In this document: piece by piece, positions 6,901 through 13,128 of the stretch
Layout: each line of letters begins with the position of its first letter
Position numbering within the stretch: the first letter of the stretch is position 1
From: JAKAWW01 sp049966775
Lineage (GTDB): Archaea > Micrarchaeota > Micrarchaeia > Micrarchaeales > Micrarchaeaceae
Assembly (NCBI GenBank): GCA_049966775.1
Contig: JBMFTZ010000015.1
Coordinates: forward strand, 1 to 18,942
Direction: 5' to 3'
Length of the DNA stretch: 18,942 nucleotides
Notes under the pieces: generated by a model
The model's database searches: none
What the model was told of the DNA's origin: nothing
Seen by the model: the letters and a program-made list of their open reading frames with translations, nothing else
Program-made: the position numbers and the translations under genes

Positions 6901-8859
6901 TCGGTGCCAAGCTCGTTCAGCTACGTGGCGGGAGAAGGCTCGCCAGAAGCATATCTCACCCTCACCAACACGCTTTCAGCCCTCTTCCCGCAGCAGACCT
7001 CAAGCCCGTCCGAAACCTCCGCGGCAAGCAGCGAAGCTAGTAGCGGCATAAGCTCTTCGGGCTCGGTATCCCCTGGCACTATCGCGAGCATAAGCTCTGC
7101 AAGCCCCAATCTGTACAGCCAGCCAAGCACATACTTGAATAGCAGCATAAGCGGCTATGTGCTCATTCCGTACAACTACAGCTACTACCTATACCAGAAT
7201 TGGCAGGAGGTAAGCGCCACGCCAGATGTTATAGAGATAGAATCTGTTGGAACGCCAAGCGATACATTCAATTCTCCTGTCGCTTGCAGTAGCATAACCA
7301 ATACAGCATCAAGCACCTACCAGGGTTATACCGCAGCGCAAGTGCCCCTGCAAGGGTCAACTCTCAACGAAACCATACAGGGCGGTCCGACATATCTGCA
7401 GTACGTGGCACGGAACACCTACTATGCCCCGAACGTCTCTGATGCCGGAGTCATAATGCTGCCATACATACATTACCATATGTTTACCAACAGGAACTAT
7501 GGTGAAGTGTTTGTCAATCAGACTGTAAACGCCTCATTGGGAGCGCTTTCGCCGCAATTGGTAATAAATGCGAGCGGCAACTACGATTACGCGGCGCTGT
7601 CGTATAACCAGTCCGCTTTTGGCAACACATATCCGGGCTACATGGCAGAGCAGGCGCTTCCGCAGCAGCTTCAAGGCGCCGGCTGCGGCTCTCAGGGCTG
7701 CCCTACGCCGTATTACTACGCGCAAAATCTGTTTAGCGGGAACAACCGCTTCTCTTACGGTGCATCTAGCACTCCCGGATTCACGCAGCTTTTTGACGTT
7801 TATCAAAAAGCATCGTTCATTAATAGAATGGTGCTCAACATGTCCCACGACCCGAAGATTCTCGGTTATAACAGGCTGCTCTTTACGTACGTTGATACGT
7901 TCAACAACACTATATACATGCCGCTTGATGTCGACTTCTCGAACATCACTTCGCTAATGATGAATATAACCCCGATAGTAAGTACCACCAATGCGAACGA
8001 GACCACAATCAATGTAAATGGCACGCTCCTTTCCACGACACCCTTCGGCATAGAGCCGCTCCCAAATGCGAAAGTGTTCATATACTACGACACAAATATA
8101 AACTACTACAACTCTACAGTGCCCCAGTCATCTTTCAGCAGCATGGACCTGAATGGCTACTTCGCCAACGATCTGCGGTGCGCTTTCGGCAATGCAAGCA
8201 ACTGCACGCTGGCCAACCCGCTTGCCACCATAACGCAGCCCGGCAATGCATACGTGGGTGGGACTAGCGGTTCCTATGAGGCGTCTTACATAGACTATGC
8301 GCCGCAGTTCAACACCGCAGGCGCATGCCCGCCGGAGCCAAAGAGCCTCCTTGCTACTAGTACTGTGAAGTTCCAGTGCAACATCTACGGCTACAACGGC
8401 CTCCAGGCTGCGAGATACAACGCCTCTCTTGGCTACTACCAGTACTGCCTGCCCTATTTCCTGAACGGCACCGGCATGTTTACATCGCAGCTCGGGCTCG
8501 CCGATGTGGCTACCACCAATGCCAACGGCGCGTTTGCCGCGAGCATAACAGCATGCGGCACAGAAAACGCGAGGATCATCGCCCAATACTATGGCAATCC
8601 GCAGCCAGAGCCCACATATGTGATACAGAGCGGATTGAGCTTCTCCACCCCCGGAACTAATATGGAATCATCCACGCTCGAATACAACTACACCACATCC
8701 CCCTCAGAGCTATCGGAGAGCACCCAGATAGGCAACTTCATGCTGAGCTATGGTAACATAAACCTGCTGCTCATGCTCGCGCTTGAAGCGAGCATAGTAG
8801 TTGCGGTGCTATATGTCATGCCACGCAGAAGGAGCAAGAAGCGCATCGTGCATGATTGA
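3904..8859 (+). CDS. Giant secreted, membrane-anchored surface glycoprotein
   Basis: This 1651-residue protein is not recognised as a named family. A Sec-type signal peptide is clear: MAMR, a hydrophobic stretch (6-19) and a likely cut after SVA (24-26). A C-terminal membrane helix (about 1619-1638) is followed by a basic tail, MPRRRSKKRIVHD, so nearly all of it lies outside the cell. The exterior is rich in Tyr, Ser and Asn, with about 40 N-x-S/T sequons and close cysteine pairs (for example CGFAC, CAAGC, CGSQGC) suggesting disulfides. Residues about 570-780 contain short strand-like repeats reminiscent of a beta-propeller. A Ser/Ala-rich linker spans about 1025-1070. VNGTLL with PNAKVFIYYD (1370-1388) and TTNANGAFAASI (1537-1548) resemble split carboxypeptidase-regulatory-like folds. 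It may be an S-layer or adhesion protein; that role is inferred. It is leaderless from the TATA at 3868-3882. Confidence 0.85.
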   Translation: MAMRGAVQLAALILLFALAQPRFSVAQAPQGARALIPMTASYGCSIDTSTYGSCYSTGSDTVTTYYNNYAGSGAFSPVSSATSALPLTSNILQSNARSGQWLITCPMTPNELNTTEYFSSNNDSFMLGDRCLANSQPLSTTTYLDTNTYWSLYSLASTSINFNINNIGQAFASVLAYSGQAATQGEGYNIANGYNSKSYIYDSVPSSNQSALWTWNAKYANLKEFGPAIKKGDFYNSKYYSGLQYRSGPFSAISDNTLWVWYCNYVYNYQDSSDLTLLNNTNITIAAVNPSPPTSDYIEYMGVYSHPVSFINLNGLCAWDLASGSTMYCGSGWHYVGAGRVSFRGSNKGADIYTSTRYPGDYVAAYWVTKYGLVPQADTVVAPIASLHYRYVPALPYFLYDISMPALYSTVSNKMEYLNLSFDMYSAHNYIAPANYLDAFPLYTGSAFFANYSDNLTAFNSSAASLSPSLSSSFNPISNLFLSSMGAGQLLGVSNIFSNLLNTVGSAGGYAYLGVRSPQFIAASPNDYVYVINYTNTCGFACFTGSSNAYLYTFRFIPQGYYNLSNDQPNTVPQQNPSTWSTWNSLWASYWQNAVKEQSSNLYLVGVTDLTSSSSSWWGFQNSGVIPTSVTSDYSDDVFFIGDYAGSSNKFFIGALFPDGTKRGASETQPSGFMPSQEFAVSPGGQELYLANEHYPGSIVLYGSPSFSYQGTINMSYSNSTYNMSITAYLAHGGPFGSSEIAQAYLNAPATNDIAGYHYPIAITDQKGLLYVFDLWSFTVGNMPSSLLTLRVFSANNTELPINGQNFTTMFPANSEAISTSQGTPITEWPPYGWVLAANISIGNNQYVSYCAAGCTYTPSSTALQGNPYPPIGPWISAGGATTVNPQSVSISTSFNGTFNMIAHVNSWSTQIQYSCIKYGTGRYPPCLEHGYVTQNSKGPPLYTELLTFQPTIDNYTKTSLTAYSPYACYVNASGYAGGACTYNAIVADAISKIWPPFLSVPSSFSYVAGEGSPEAYLTLTNTLSALFPQQTSSPSETSAASSEASSGISSSGSVSPGTIASISSASPNLYSQPSTYLNSSISGYVLIPYNYSYYLYQNWQEVSATPDVIEIESVGTPSDTFNSPVACSSITNTASSTYQGYTAAQVPLQGSTLNETIQGGPTYLQYVARNTYYAPNVSDAGVIMLPYIHYHMFTNRNYGEVFVNQTVNASLGALSPQLVINASGNYDYAALSYNQSAFGNTYPGYMAEQALPQQLQGAGCGSQGCPTPYYYAQNLFSGNNRFSYGASSTPGFTQLFDVYQKASFINRMVLNMSHDPKILGYNRLLFTYVDTFNNTIYMPLDVDFSNITSLMMNITPIVSTTNANETTINVNGTLLSTTPFGIEPLPNAKVFIYYDTNINYYNSTVPQSSFSSMDLNGYFANDLRCAFGNASNCTLANPLATITQPGNAYVGGTSGSYEASYIDYAPQFNTAGACPPEPKSLLATSTVKFQCNIYGYNGLQAARYNASLGYYQYCLPYFLNGTGMFTSQLGLADVATTNANGAFAASITACGTENARIIAQYYGNPQPEPTYVIQSGLSFSTPGTNMESSTLEYNYTTSPSELSESTQIGNFMLSYGNINLLLMLALEASIVVAVLYVMPRRRSKKRIVHD

Positions 8860-8896
8860 AGGCTGCGCGTCTAGCCATTTTTGCGCATCGTGCATG
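8841..8896 (+). repeat. 14-bp direct repeat across the 3' end of the giant gene
   Basis: GCGCATCGTGCATG occurs at 8841-8854, inside the last codons of the surface-protein gene, and again at 8883-8896, 42 bases further on in the spacer. The match is exact. It may be a trace of a short duplication or slippage. The second copy forms part of the hairpin at 8878-8904. Confidence 0.7.
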
Positions 8897-8904
8897 TGCA
8901 AAAG
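8878..8904 (+). terminator. Hairpin with T run after the giant gene, possible terminator
   Basis: TTTTGCGCA (8879-8887) pairs with TGTGCAAAA (8895-8903) over 9 bp with one G-U, and with one further G-U it extends to 8878/8904; the loop is 7 bases. The T run at 8878-8882 lies 19 bases after the stop codon, as expected for archaeal T-rich termination, although hairpins are not needed in archaea. It could instead be an RNA processing or stability element. Confidence 0.35.
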
Positions 8905-8941
8905 CGGAAAGACGACGCCATCTGCGCATACCCACCAAAAA

Positions 8942-8953
8942 CAATATATATTA
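8942..8953 (+). promoter_or_regulatory. TATA box of the basic-tail membrane protein gene
   Basis: AATATATATTAA is centred near 8948, so transcription would start near 8973. This leaves a leader of about 10 bases that contains GTGATGG just before the ATG at 8983. The gene thus appears to have its own promoter apart from the giant gene upstream. Confidence 0.45.
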
Positions 8954-8982
8954 AAAAATGCATATTAATATTGAGTGATGGT

Positions 8983-10287
8983 ATGTTAGTAATAGCGCAG
9001 GTATTGCTAAGCATAGGTGCGATATACGCGTTCATACCTATAATAATCATACTCATCTTAATTGCCGCGGCAGCAGGGTTGATGCGCGGCACTGACATAT
9101 TTGCGTTTTTTGGCATAGGCACGCTCATGGGCATGGCCAGCGGTGCAGGTCGTGGCGCCGGCAAGGGATTTTCAGGGGGCAATAAGTATAGAAGTTCCCC
9201 TGCAAAATCTGGCACTATATTTGGATTTGCTGGCGCGCAGGCGAACAAGCTTAGAAATCTGCAGAGGCAGCCGCTGATAAAGCAAGGCCAAGAAGCGCAG
9301 AACAGGCTCGAAACGCTATCAAGGCCAGGCTCCAATCCCGCTGCCCCGCTTCAAGCACCAGGCGCGAGAGGGGCTAACACAGTAAAGCTTGCAGTGTTCT
9401 CAGGCAGGATGGGTGCAATACGCAATGTGCATTACAAAGTAAACAAGGCGTTGCTCTCATCTACACACATAAAAAACAGTGAATGGTTGCAGGGCCGCGC
9501 GGCGCAAGGAATAACAAACATGTACAAAAAGCAGCTAAAGATGCAGCTAGAGCTAGATAAGAAAAACTGGCAGAACTTTGGCGCCACGCGAGAAGAGGCG
9601 TTCAAGAATCTAGCGCAGAAATACCAGAGCGAGCTCCAATCGATAAGCAAGGAGAGGGCGGGCGGCACGTTTAGCGGCAATTTAAAAGCGACGTATTCGA
9701 GCAAGGCTGCCCTAGCTAAGGCTCCATTTGTTGGGAAGGTTTTGGATATTGCAAACGCCCCGAAAAGTTTTAACAACGCACTCAAGCCGGCCAATGCCGC
9801 CTTAAAGGAAGGCTATATCGGCGAATATGCACTGTACAAGAGGGTCAAGACCGCGCCGCGCTATGGGTCCAAGGAGCATTACGAGAGCGAAGCGGTCAAG
9901 CGTTTTGAGAAGGGATTCAAACCAGAAGAATTTACAGCGTACAACAAAGCCGAAGACAGCTACCAGCTCAGAATTGAATCCCAGGCGGAGAGGCTAAGGC
10001 AGAGCGCCGAGGCAGAGCGGGCCAGGAGCGCCGAAGCGGGGAAGAAGGCGCTCGCGGCAAAAAGCAAAGCTGAAGCAAAGCGGTACGAGAAAGAAAAGTC
10101 GGAGCACGACAGCAAAGCCGCATATTATAGCGAGGCTGCCAAGACCGCGCAGCAGGTATCAAGCAACTTCTATGAAATGATTGAAAAGGAGGTAAATGCG
10201 GCTAAACGGAGCGGCAACAATGCGAAGTACGACTACTGGAGCAAATGGTCCTCGCAGATAAAGAGGCCAGCCAAGCACAGCCCGTGA
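8983..10287 (+). CDS. Membrane protein with long basic, helical C-terminal tail, unknown function
   Basis: I do not recognise this 434-residue protein. It opens with a hydrophobic region, MLVIAQVLLSIGAIYAF followed by an Ile/Ala-rich stretch (to about residue 35), then a second weaker hydrophobic stretch around GTDIFAFFGIGTLMGMASG. A Gly-rich basic linker follows. The rest is soluble, rich in Lys, Arg, Ala, Gln and Ser. Its last third has charged helical heptad-like sequence (QAERLRQSAEAERARSAEAG and after) that may be coiled coil. The basic tail probably faces the cytoplasm. The ATG at 8983 is preferred because GTGATGG precedes it and a TATA lies upstream; a 34-codon extension to 8881 would run through that promoter and the hairpin. 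It follows the giant surface protein gene, so a joint envelope role is possible but unproven. It ends 9 bases from a convergent gene. Confidence 0.75.
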   Translation: MLVIAQVLLSIGAIYAFIPIIIILILIAAAAGLMRGTDIFAFFGIGTLMGMASGAGRGAGKGFSGGNKYRSSPAKSGTIFGFAGAQANKLRNLQRQPLIKQGQEAQNRLETLSRPGSNPAAPLQAPGARGANTVKLAVFSGRMGAIRNVHYKVNKALLSSTHIKNSEWLQGRAAQGITNMYKKQLKMQLELDKKNWQNFGATREEAFKNLAQKYQSELQSISKERAGGTFSGNLKATYSSKAALAKAPFVGKVLDIANAPKSFNNALKPANAALKEGYIGEYALYKRVKTAPRYGSKEHYESEAVKRFEKGFKPEEFTAYNKAEDSYQLRIESQAERLRQSAEAERARSAEAGKKALAAKSKAEAKRYEKEKSEHDSKAAYYSEAAKTAQQVSSNFYEMIEKEVNAAKRSGNNAKYDYWSKWSSQIKRPAKHSP

Positions 10288-10296
10288 TATAGCTCT

Positions 10297-11031
10297 TCAA
10301 GTCGCCACTAGGCGCCTCACTAGCTCGTTGCCCACGTCTTCCCCTGCGGTTATCTCCGGCATTATCATCCTGTATGCTCCAGCTATGCCAAGCTTCGGTA
10401 TGCTGCTCTCGCTGCTCACCCTAGAGACGATCTTTATCCTTGCATTTGCGGTTTTCGCGGTCATCGCTATGAGCGTATTGATTATGTCGTTGTCGTCGCA
10501 GATGATTACGTTGTCAGCATTCCGCGCGTTTGCCGCCTCAAACAGCTCCACGCTCCGCGCATCGCCCACTATCGGCATGAAGCCCCTGCGGTAAACATGA
10601 TCGAAATCCTGCCTTGTCTGGCATATTACGACCACCTGCCTGCCCCTGCTTTTCAGCTCTGTGGCAACCTCCATGGCGAAGCCGTTGAACGGCGCCACTA
10701 TGGAATGGTGCTTAAGCTTTCTAACCTTCATCAGTATCCTTCGCTCCCTTATGTTGAGCTTAGTTATTGCTCCGAAGAACAGGCTTGCAAATACGACCGT
10801 GATAAGCGCGAAGACCATGGTGTCAAGGAAAGCAGAAGCAAGCACGAGCGCGTTCTCAGCGGTACTGAAGCCCACGATGGTATAACCTATCTCCAGCGAG
10901 CCGAAGAGGTTTTCAAGAAGGGAAGACTGCAAGCCTATACCGGCGAGCAGCGTGAGCAGTACCGAAACGGCAAACAGCAGTGCAGCTATGCCCAGCAGCT
11001 CATACCTACTTCTAGTTGCATAAGCCATCAT
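10297..11031 (-). CDS. Two-helix channel-like protein with RCK domain, filter TIVGFS
   Basis: This 244-residue membrane protein has TM1 at about 10-33, a re-entrant pore-like segment at about 39-58, TM2 at about 62-90, then a Rossmann-type RCK/TrkA-N domain from about 108. This is the build of a prokaryotic K+ channel subunit. The filter region reads T51-I-V-G-F-S56 where K+ channels have T-V-G-Y/F-G, so the last glycine is Ser. The dinucleotide loop is also degenerate: VAPFNGFAM in place of G-x-G-x-x-G, so nucleotide binding is doubtful. The ATG pair at 11031/11028 overlaps the TGA of the upstream channel gene and has GGTG just before it, showing translational coupling. The selectivity is not predictable from the sequence. 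It is probably one half of a heteromeric channel with the neighbour at 11028-11795. Confidence 0.8.
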   Translation of the reverse strand: MMAYATRSRYELLGIAALLFAVSVLLTLLAGIGLQSSLLENLFGSLEIGYTIVGFSTAENALVLASAFLDTMVFALITVVFASLFFGAITKLNIRERRILMKVRKLKHHSIVAPFNGFAMEVATELKSRGRQVVVICQTRQDFDHVYRRGFMPIVGDARSVELFEAANARNADNVIICDDNDIINTLIAMTAKTANARIKIVSRVSSESSIPKLGIAGAYRMIMPEITAGEDVGNELVRRLVAT

Positions 11032-11795
11032 GACACCTTCGCGATAATGGAATCCCCTATGTCAAGCCCAGCGAGCACCTCTGGTATTATGCAGAGGTCT
11101 GCGCCAGCCCTGTGCATCTTTGTTATGGTCGGCTCCTCCTTTGCCTTTGCTATGAGGCGCAGCTCAGGGTAAAGGTGGTGTGCCGTGACTATGCCAAGCA
11201 GGTTTATATACTCGTTGTCAGAAGCGAACACAACTGCTCGCGCCGATGCAAGCTTTGCCCTTGCCAATACCTCTTCCTTGGTAAAATCCCCCGCTATTAC
11301 CTTATAGCCAAGGTCCGTGAGTAGGTCGACTTTCTCCTGCGATTTCTCTATTATCACGAATTTGGCGTTGCGTTTGCCCAAGTCAGCGCATAGCCTTTCG
11401 GCAAGCTGCGAATAGCCGCAAAGCACCACGTGGTCACGTATGCCCCTCACCGCTATGTTGCCCATCTTTGTCCTTATATCAATAGACATGAGAGCGTTTA
11501 TGAATGCGGCAATGACGAAGCCCACAAGCATCGCCTTTGCAACGCCATCCACAACAAACACCGCAAGCACGGTAGCAAATTGTTGTGCCGTGAGCGCTGA
11601 AAGGTTTATCCCCGCGGCGCCAGTTATGGTGCTGTAGTCAAAAAGCGTCGAGAGTGTAAAGTACGCCGCTATGTAAGTATTACCAGTAATCTCATAAATG
11701 TAGTACACGGAAACGGAGAGCACTATTATAACCGCAGCAACAATAAGCACTATCAGCCGCGTGGGCACCTCCTCAGCCGTGCTAAGCGTTGCCAT
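11028..11795 (-). CDS. Two-helix channel-like protein with RCK domain, filter TITGAA
   Basis: This 255-residue membrane protein has TM1 at about 13-34, a pore-like helix around 41-55, TM2 at about 73-102, then an RCK/TrkA-N domain beginning DHVVLCGYSQLAERL at about 121. The segment in the filter position is T56-I-T-G-A-A61 followed by G62; the Tyr/Phe and last Gly of the K+ signature are missing. The Rossmann loop reads G127-x-S-x-x-A132, partly degenerate, with E150 (FVIIE) ending strand 2 where nucleotide ribose is usually held. It begins 4 bases after the stop of the soluble RCK gene and its stop overlaps the next channel gene, so all three are made together. The family architecture is secure; ion specificity, and even conduction, is open. 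Confidence 0.8.
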   Translation of the reverse strand: MATLSTAEEVPTRLIVLIVAAVIIVLSVSVYYIYEITGNTYIAAYFTLSTLFDYSTITGAAGINLSALTAQQFATVLAVFVVDGVAKAMLVGFVIAAFINALMSIDIRTKMGNIAVRGIRDHVVLCGYSQLAERLCADLGKRNAKFVIIEKSQEKVDLLTDLGYKVIAGDFTKEEVLARAKLASARAVVFASDNEYINLLGIVTAHHLYPELRLIAKAKEEPTITKMHRAGADLCIIPEVLAGLDIGDSIIAKVS

Positions 11796-11799
11796 GCAA

Positions 11800-12225
11800 T
11801 CATTTGAGTATTTCGTCTGCGATCTCTTTGCTTGCAGCCTTCTGGGGCATCACAACATAGTCGGCTCCCGCCTCTATGAGCTTGCTCCTCACGAATTCGT
11901 CGTTTGCTCGTGCCGCTATGAATATGTCTTTGTTTAAATCCCTTGCCGTCAGCACCGTAAACAGGTTCTTCGCGTCGTCATCCAGCGCTATTGCTATCGC
12001 CTTTGCCCTCTCAATGCCGGCAAGCCTGAGCGTCCTGGAGCGCGTTGCATCCCCCTCTATCACATCATAGCCGTATTCCCTTATAATATTCGCAACCTTT
12101 GGATCGTTGTCTATAACAATGAACTTCATGCCGTGCTCGGCCAGCACATCGACCACCTTCTGGCCGAGGATGCCAAAGCCGCATACTATTACGTGGCCGC
12201 TCATCTCCCTATCCTTGCCCTGCAT
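11800..12225 (-). CDS. Soluble TrkA-N/RCK regulatory subunit
   Basis: This 141-residue soluble protein is a single Rossmann (TrkA-N) domain. The canonical dinucleotide motif is HVIVCGFGILGQKV (G16-x-G18-x-x-G21), D39 ends strand 2 (FIVID, typical for NAD(H)), and EGDAT, AIAIALDDDAKNL and AGADYVVMP follow as in TrkA/KtrA-like proteins. Such proteins form rings on channel or Trk/Ktr transporters and gate them in response to nucleotides. It lacks a clear RCK-C domain. Here it is the only member of the trio with an intact nucleotide site, so it may be the sensor for the two membrane proteins downstream. The ATG at 12225 is chosen because GGTG lies 5 bases upstream; an inner ATG at 12204 has a purine run too close to it. 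tRNA-Gln lies 13 bases upstream on the same strand. Confidence 0.85.
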   Translation of the reverse strand: MQGKDREMSGHVIVCGFGILGQKVVDVLAEHGMKFIVIDNDPKVANIIREYGYDVIEGDATRSRTLRLAGIERAKAIAIALDDDAKNLFTVLTARDLNKDIFIAARANDEFVRSKLIEAGADYVVMPQKAASKEIADEILK

Positions 12226-12238
12226 ATCAACACCGGTT

Positions 12239-12311
12239 TAGCTCCAGCCAGATTCGAACTGGCGTCCGCAGGTCCAGAGCCTGCTATCCTTGACCACTAG
12301 ACGATGGAGCT
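12239..12311 (-). tRNA. tRNA-Gln (anticodon CTG)
   Basis: The acceptor arms AGCTCCA (12311-12305) and TGGAGCT (12246-12240) pair over 7 bp with A73 at 12239. The anticodon stem GCAGG/CCTGC holds loop CTCTGGA with anticodon CTG, decoding CAG. The T-arm GCCAG-TTCGAAT-CTGGC is standard, unlike that of the tRNA-Thr in this window. There is no intron and no encoded CCA. A TATA-like element lies at 12338-12349. The RCK gene follows 13 bases downstream, so this tRNA may lead a mixed tRNA-mRNA transcript. Confidence 0.93.
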
Positions 12312-12337
12312 ATTGCATAATATTATTTGAGTGAAGG

Positions 12338-12349
12338 TTTTTTATATGC
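12338..12349. promoter_or_regulatory. TATA element between tRNA-Gln and the M50 protease gene
   Basis: The plus strand reads TTTTTATATGC and the minus strand GCATATAAAAA. It is centred 25 bases before the protease ATG (12369) and about 33 bases before the first base of tRNA-Gln (12311). It seems to be the only strong TATA in this divergent spacer and may be used in both directions. Confidence 0.55.
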
Positions 12350-12368
12350 TTGTTAGAAATATCTCCTT

Positions 12369-13064
12369 ATGCTTAGGGCGAACATCTCAAAAACCGAAGA
12401 AGCAAAGGACATACTTTTAGCCGATATCGTGCTTATAATAGCGTTTGCGCTCACCCTTGACGGGGGTATAGAGAGTGCTTCGCCGTTTGTCGCGTTCGCA
12501 CAGCGTTTTGTATACCTGCTGCCAATCGTGGCACTTGGAGTAACCCTGAGCTTCGTGCTCCACGAGCTTATGCACAAGTTCGTTGCTGAACATTACGGTG
12601 CCATAGCCGCTTTCCGCACGTCGCGAATGGGCCTGATGATAACTCTTGCAACCGGATTTTTCGGCTTCCTGCTCGGCATACCGGGAGCCACAATGATATA
12701 CACAACCAACTTCACGCGCAAAGAGGATGGCATTGTGTCTATTTCTGGCCCGCTTACGAATTTCGCCGTGTTTGCAGTGTTCCTTGCCGCGCTTCTGCTT
12801 GCAAGGCCGCCTGCGGGCAGCTATCTTTATTACATGCTGGAGTTTACCATATTCATAAGTATATTGCTGGCGTTTTTCAACATGTTGCCCGTGCCCCCGC
12901 TTGACGGCAGCAAGGTTCTGCGCTGGAACGCGCGCATATATATTGCAACGTTGGGCGCGATATTTGTGCTGATGTTCATTTTCACCAGAATACCAATCAC
13001 AAGCATAGTATTCATGGTGTTTATCGCGCTTATGTTCTCGCTGTTCTACAGGAACGTGCTGTAG
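12369..13064 (+). CDS. Site-2-type intramembrane metalloprotease (M50 family)
   Basis: This 231-residue integral membrane protein has the two signatures of M50 zinc proteases, which cut within or near membrane helices of regulators and signal peptides. HELMHKF (H65, E66, H69) lies in a hydrophobic helix, and NMLPVPPLDGSKVL (N171, D179) supplies the third zinc ligand. ISGPLTNFAVF at 125-135 matches the conserved glycine-rich loop of the family. About five or six hydrophobic segments are visible; no PDZ or CBS domain is present, so this is a minimal form. It is leaderless: the ATG lies 25 bases after the TATA at 12338-12349. The pilus-like genes follow on the same strand after 64 bases; a link, such as processing a membrane substrate or regulator of that system, is only inferred from position. 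Confidence 0.92.
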   Translation: MLRANISKTEEAKDILLADIVLIIAFALTLDGGIESASPFVAFAQRFVYLLPIVALGVTLSFVLHELMHKFVAEHYGAIAAFRTSRMGLMITLATGFFGFLLGIPGATMIYTTNFTRKEDGIVSISGPLTNFAVFAVFLAALLLARPPAGSYLYYMLEFTIFISILLAFFNMLPVPPLDGSKVLRWNARIYIATLGAIFVLMFIFTRIPITSIVFMVFIALMFSLFYRNVL

Positions 13065-13128
13065 GAAGGCGCGGGATTATCAAGGCAATAGTTAAAAACA
13101 TTTCCAGATAAATACTAGCGTGGCAACC

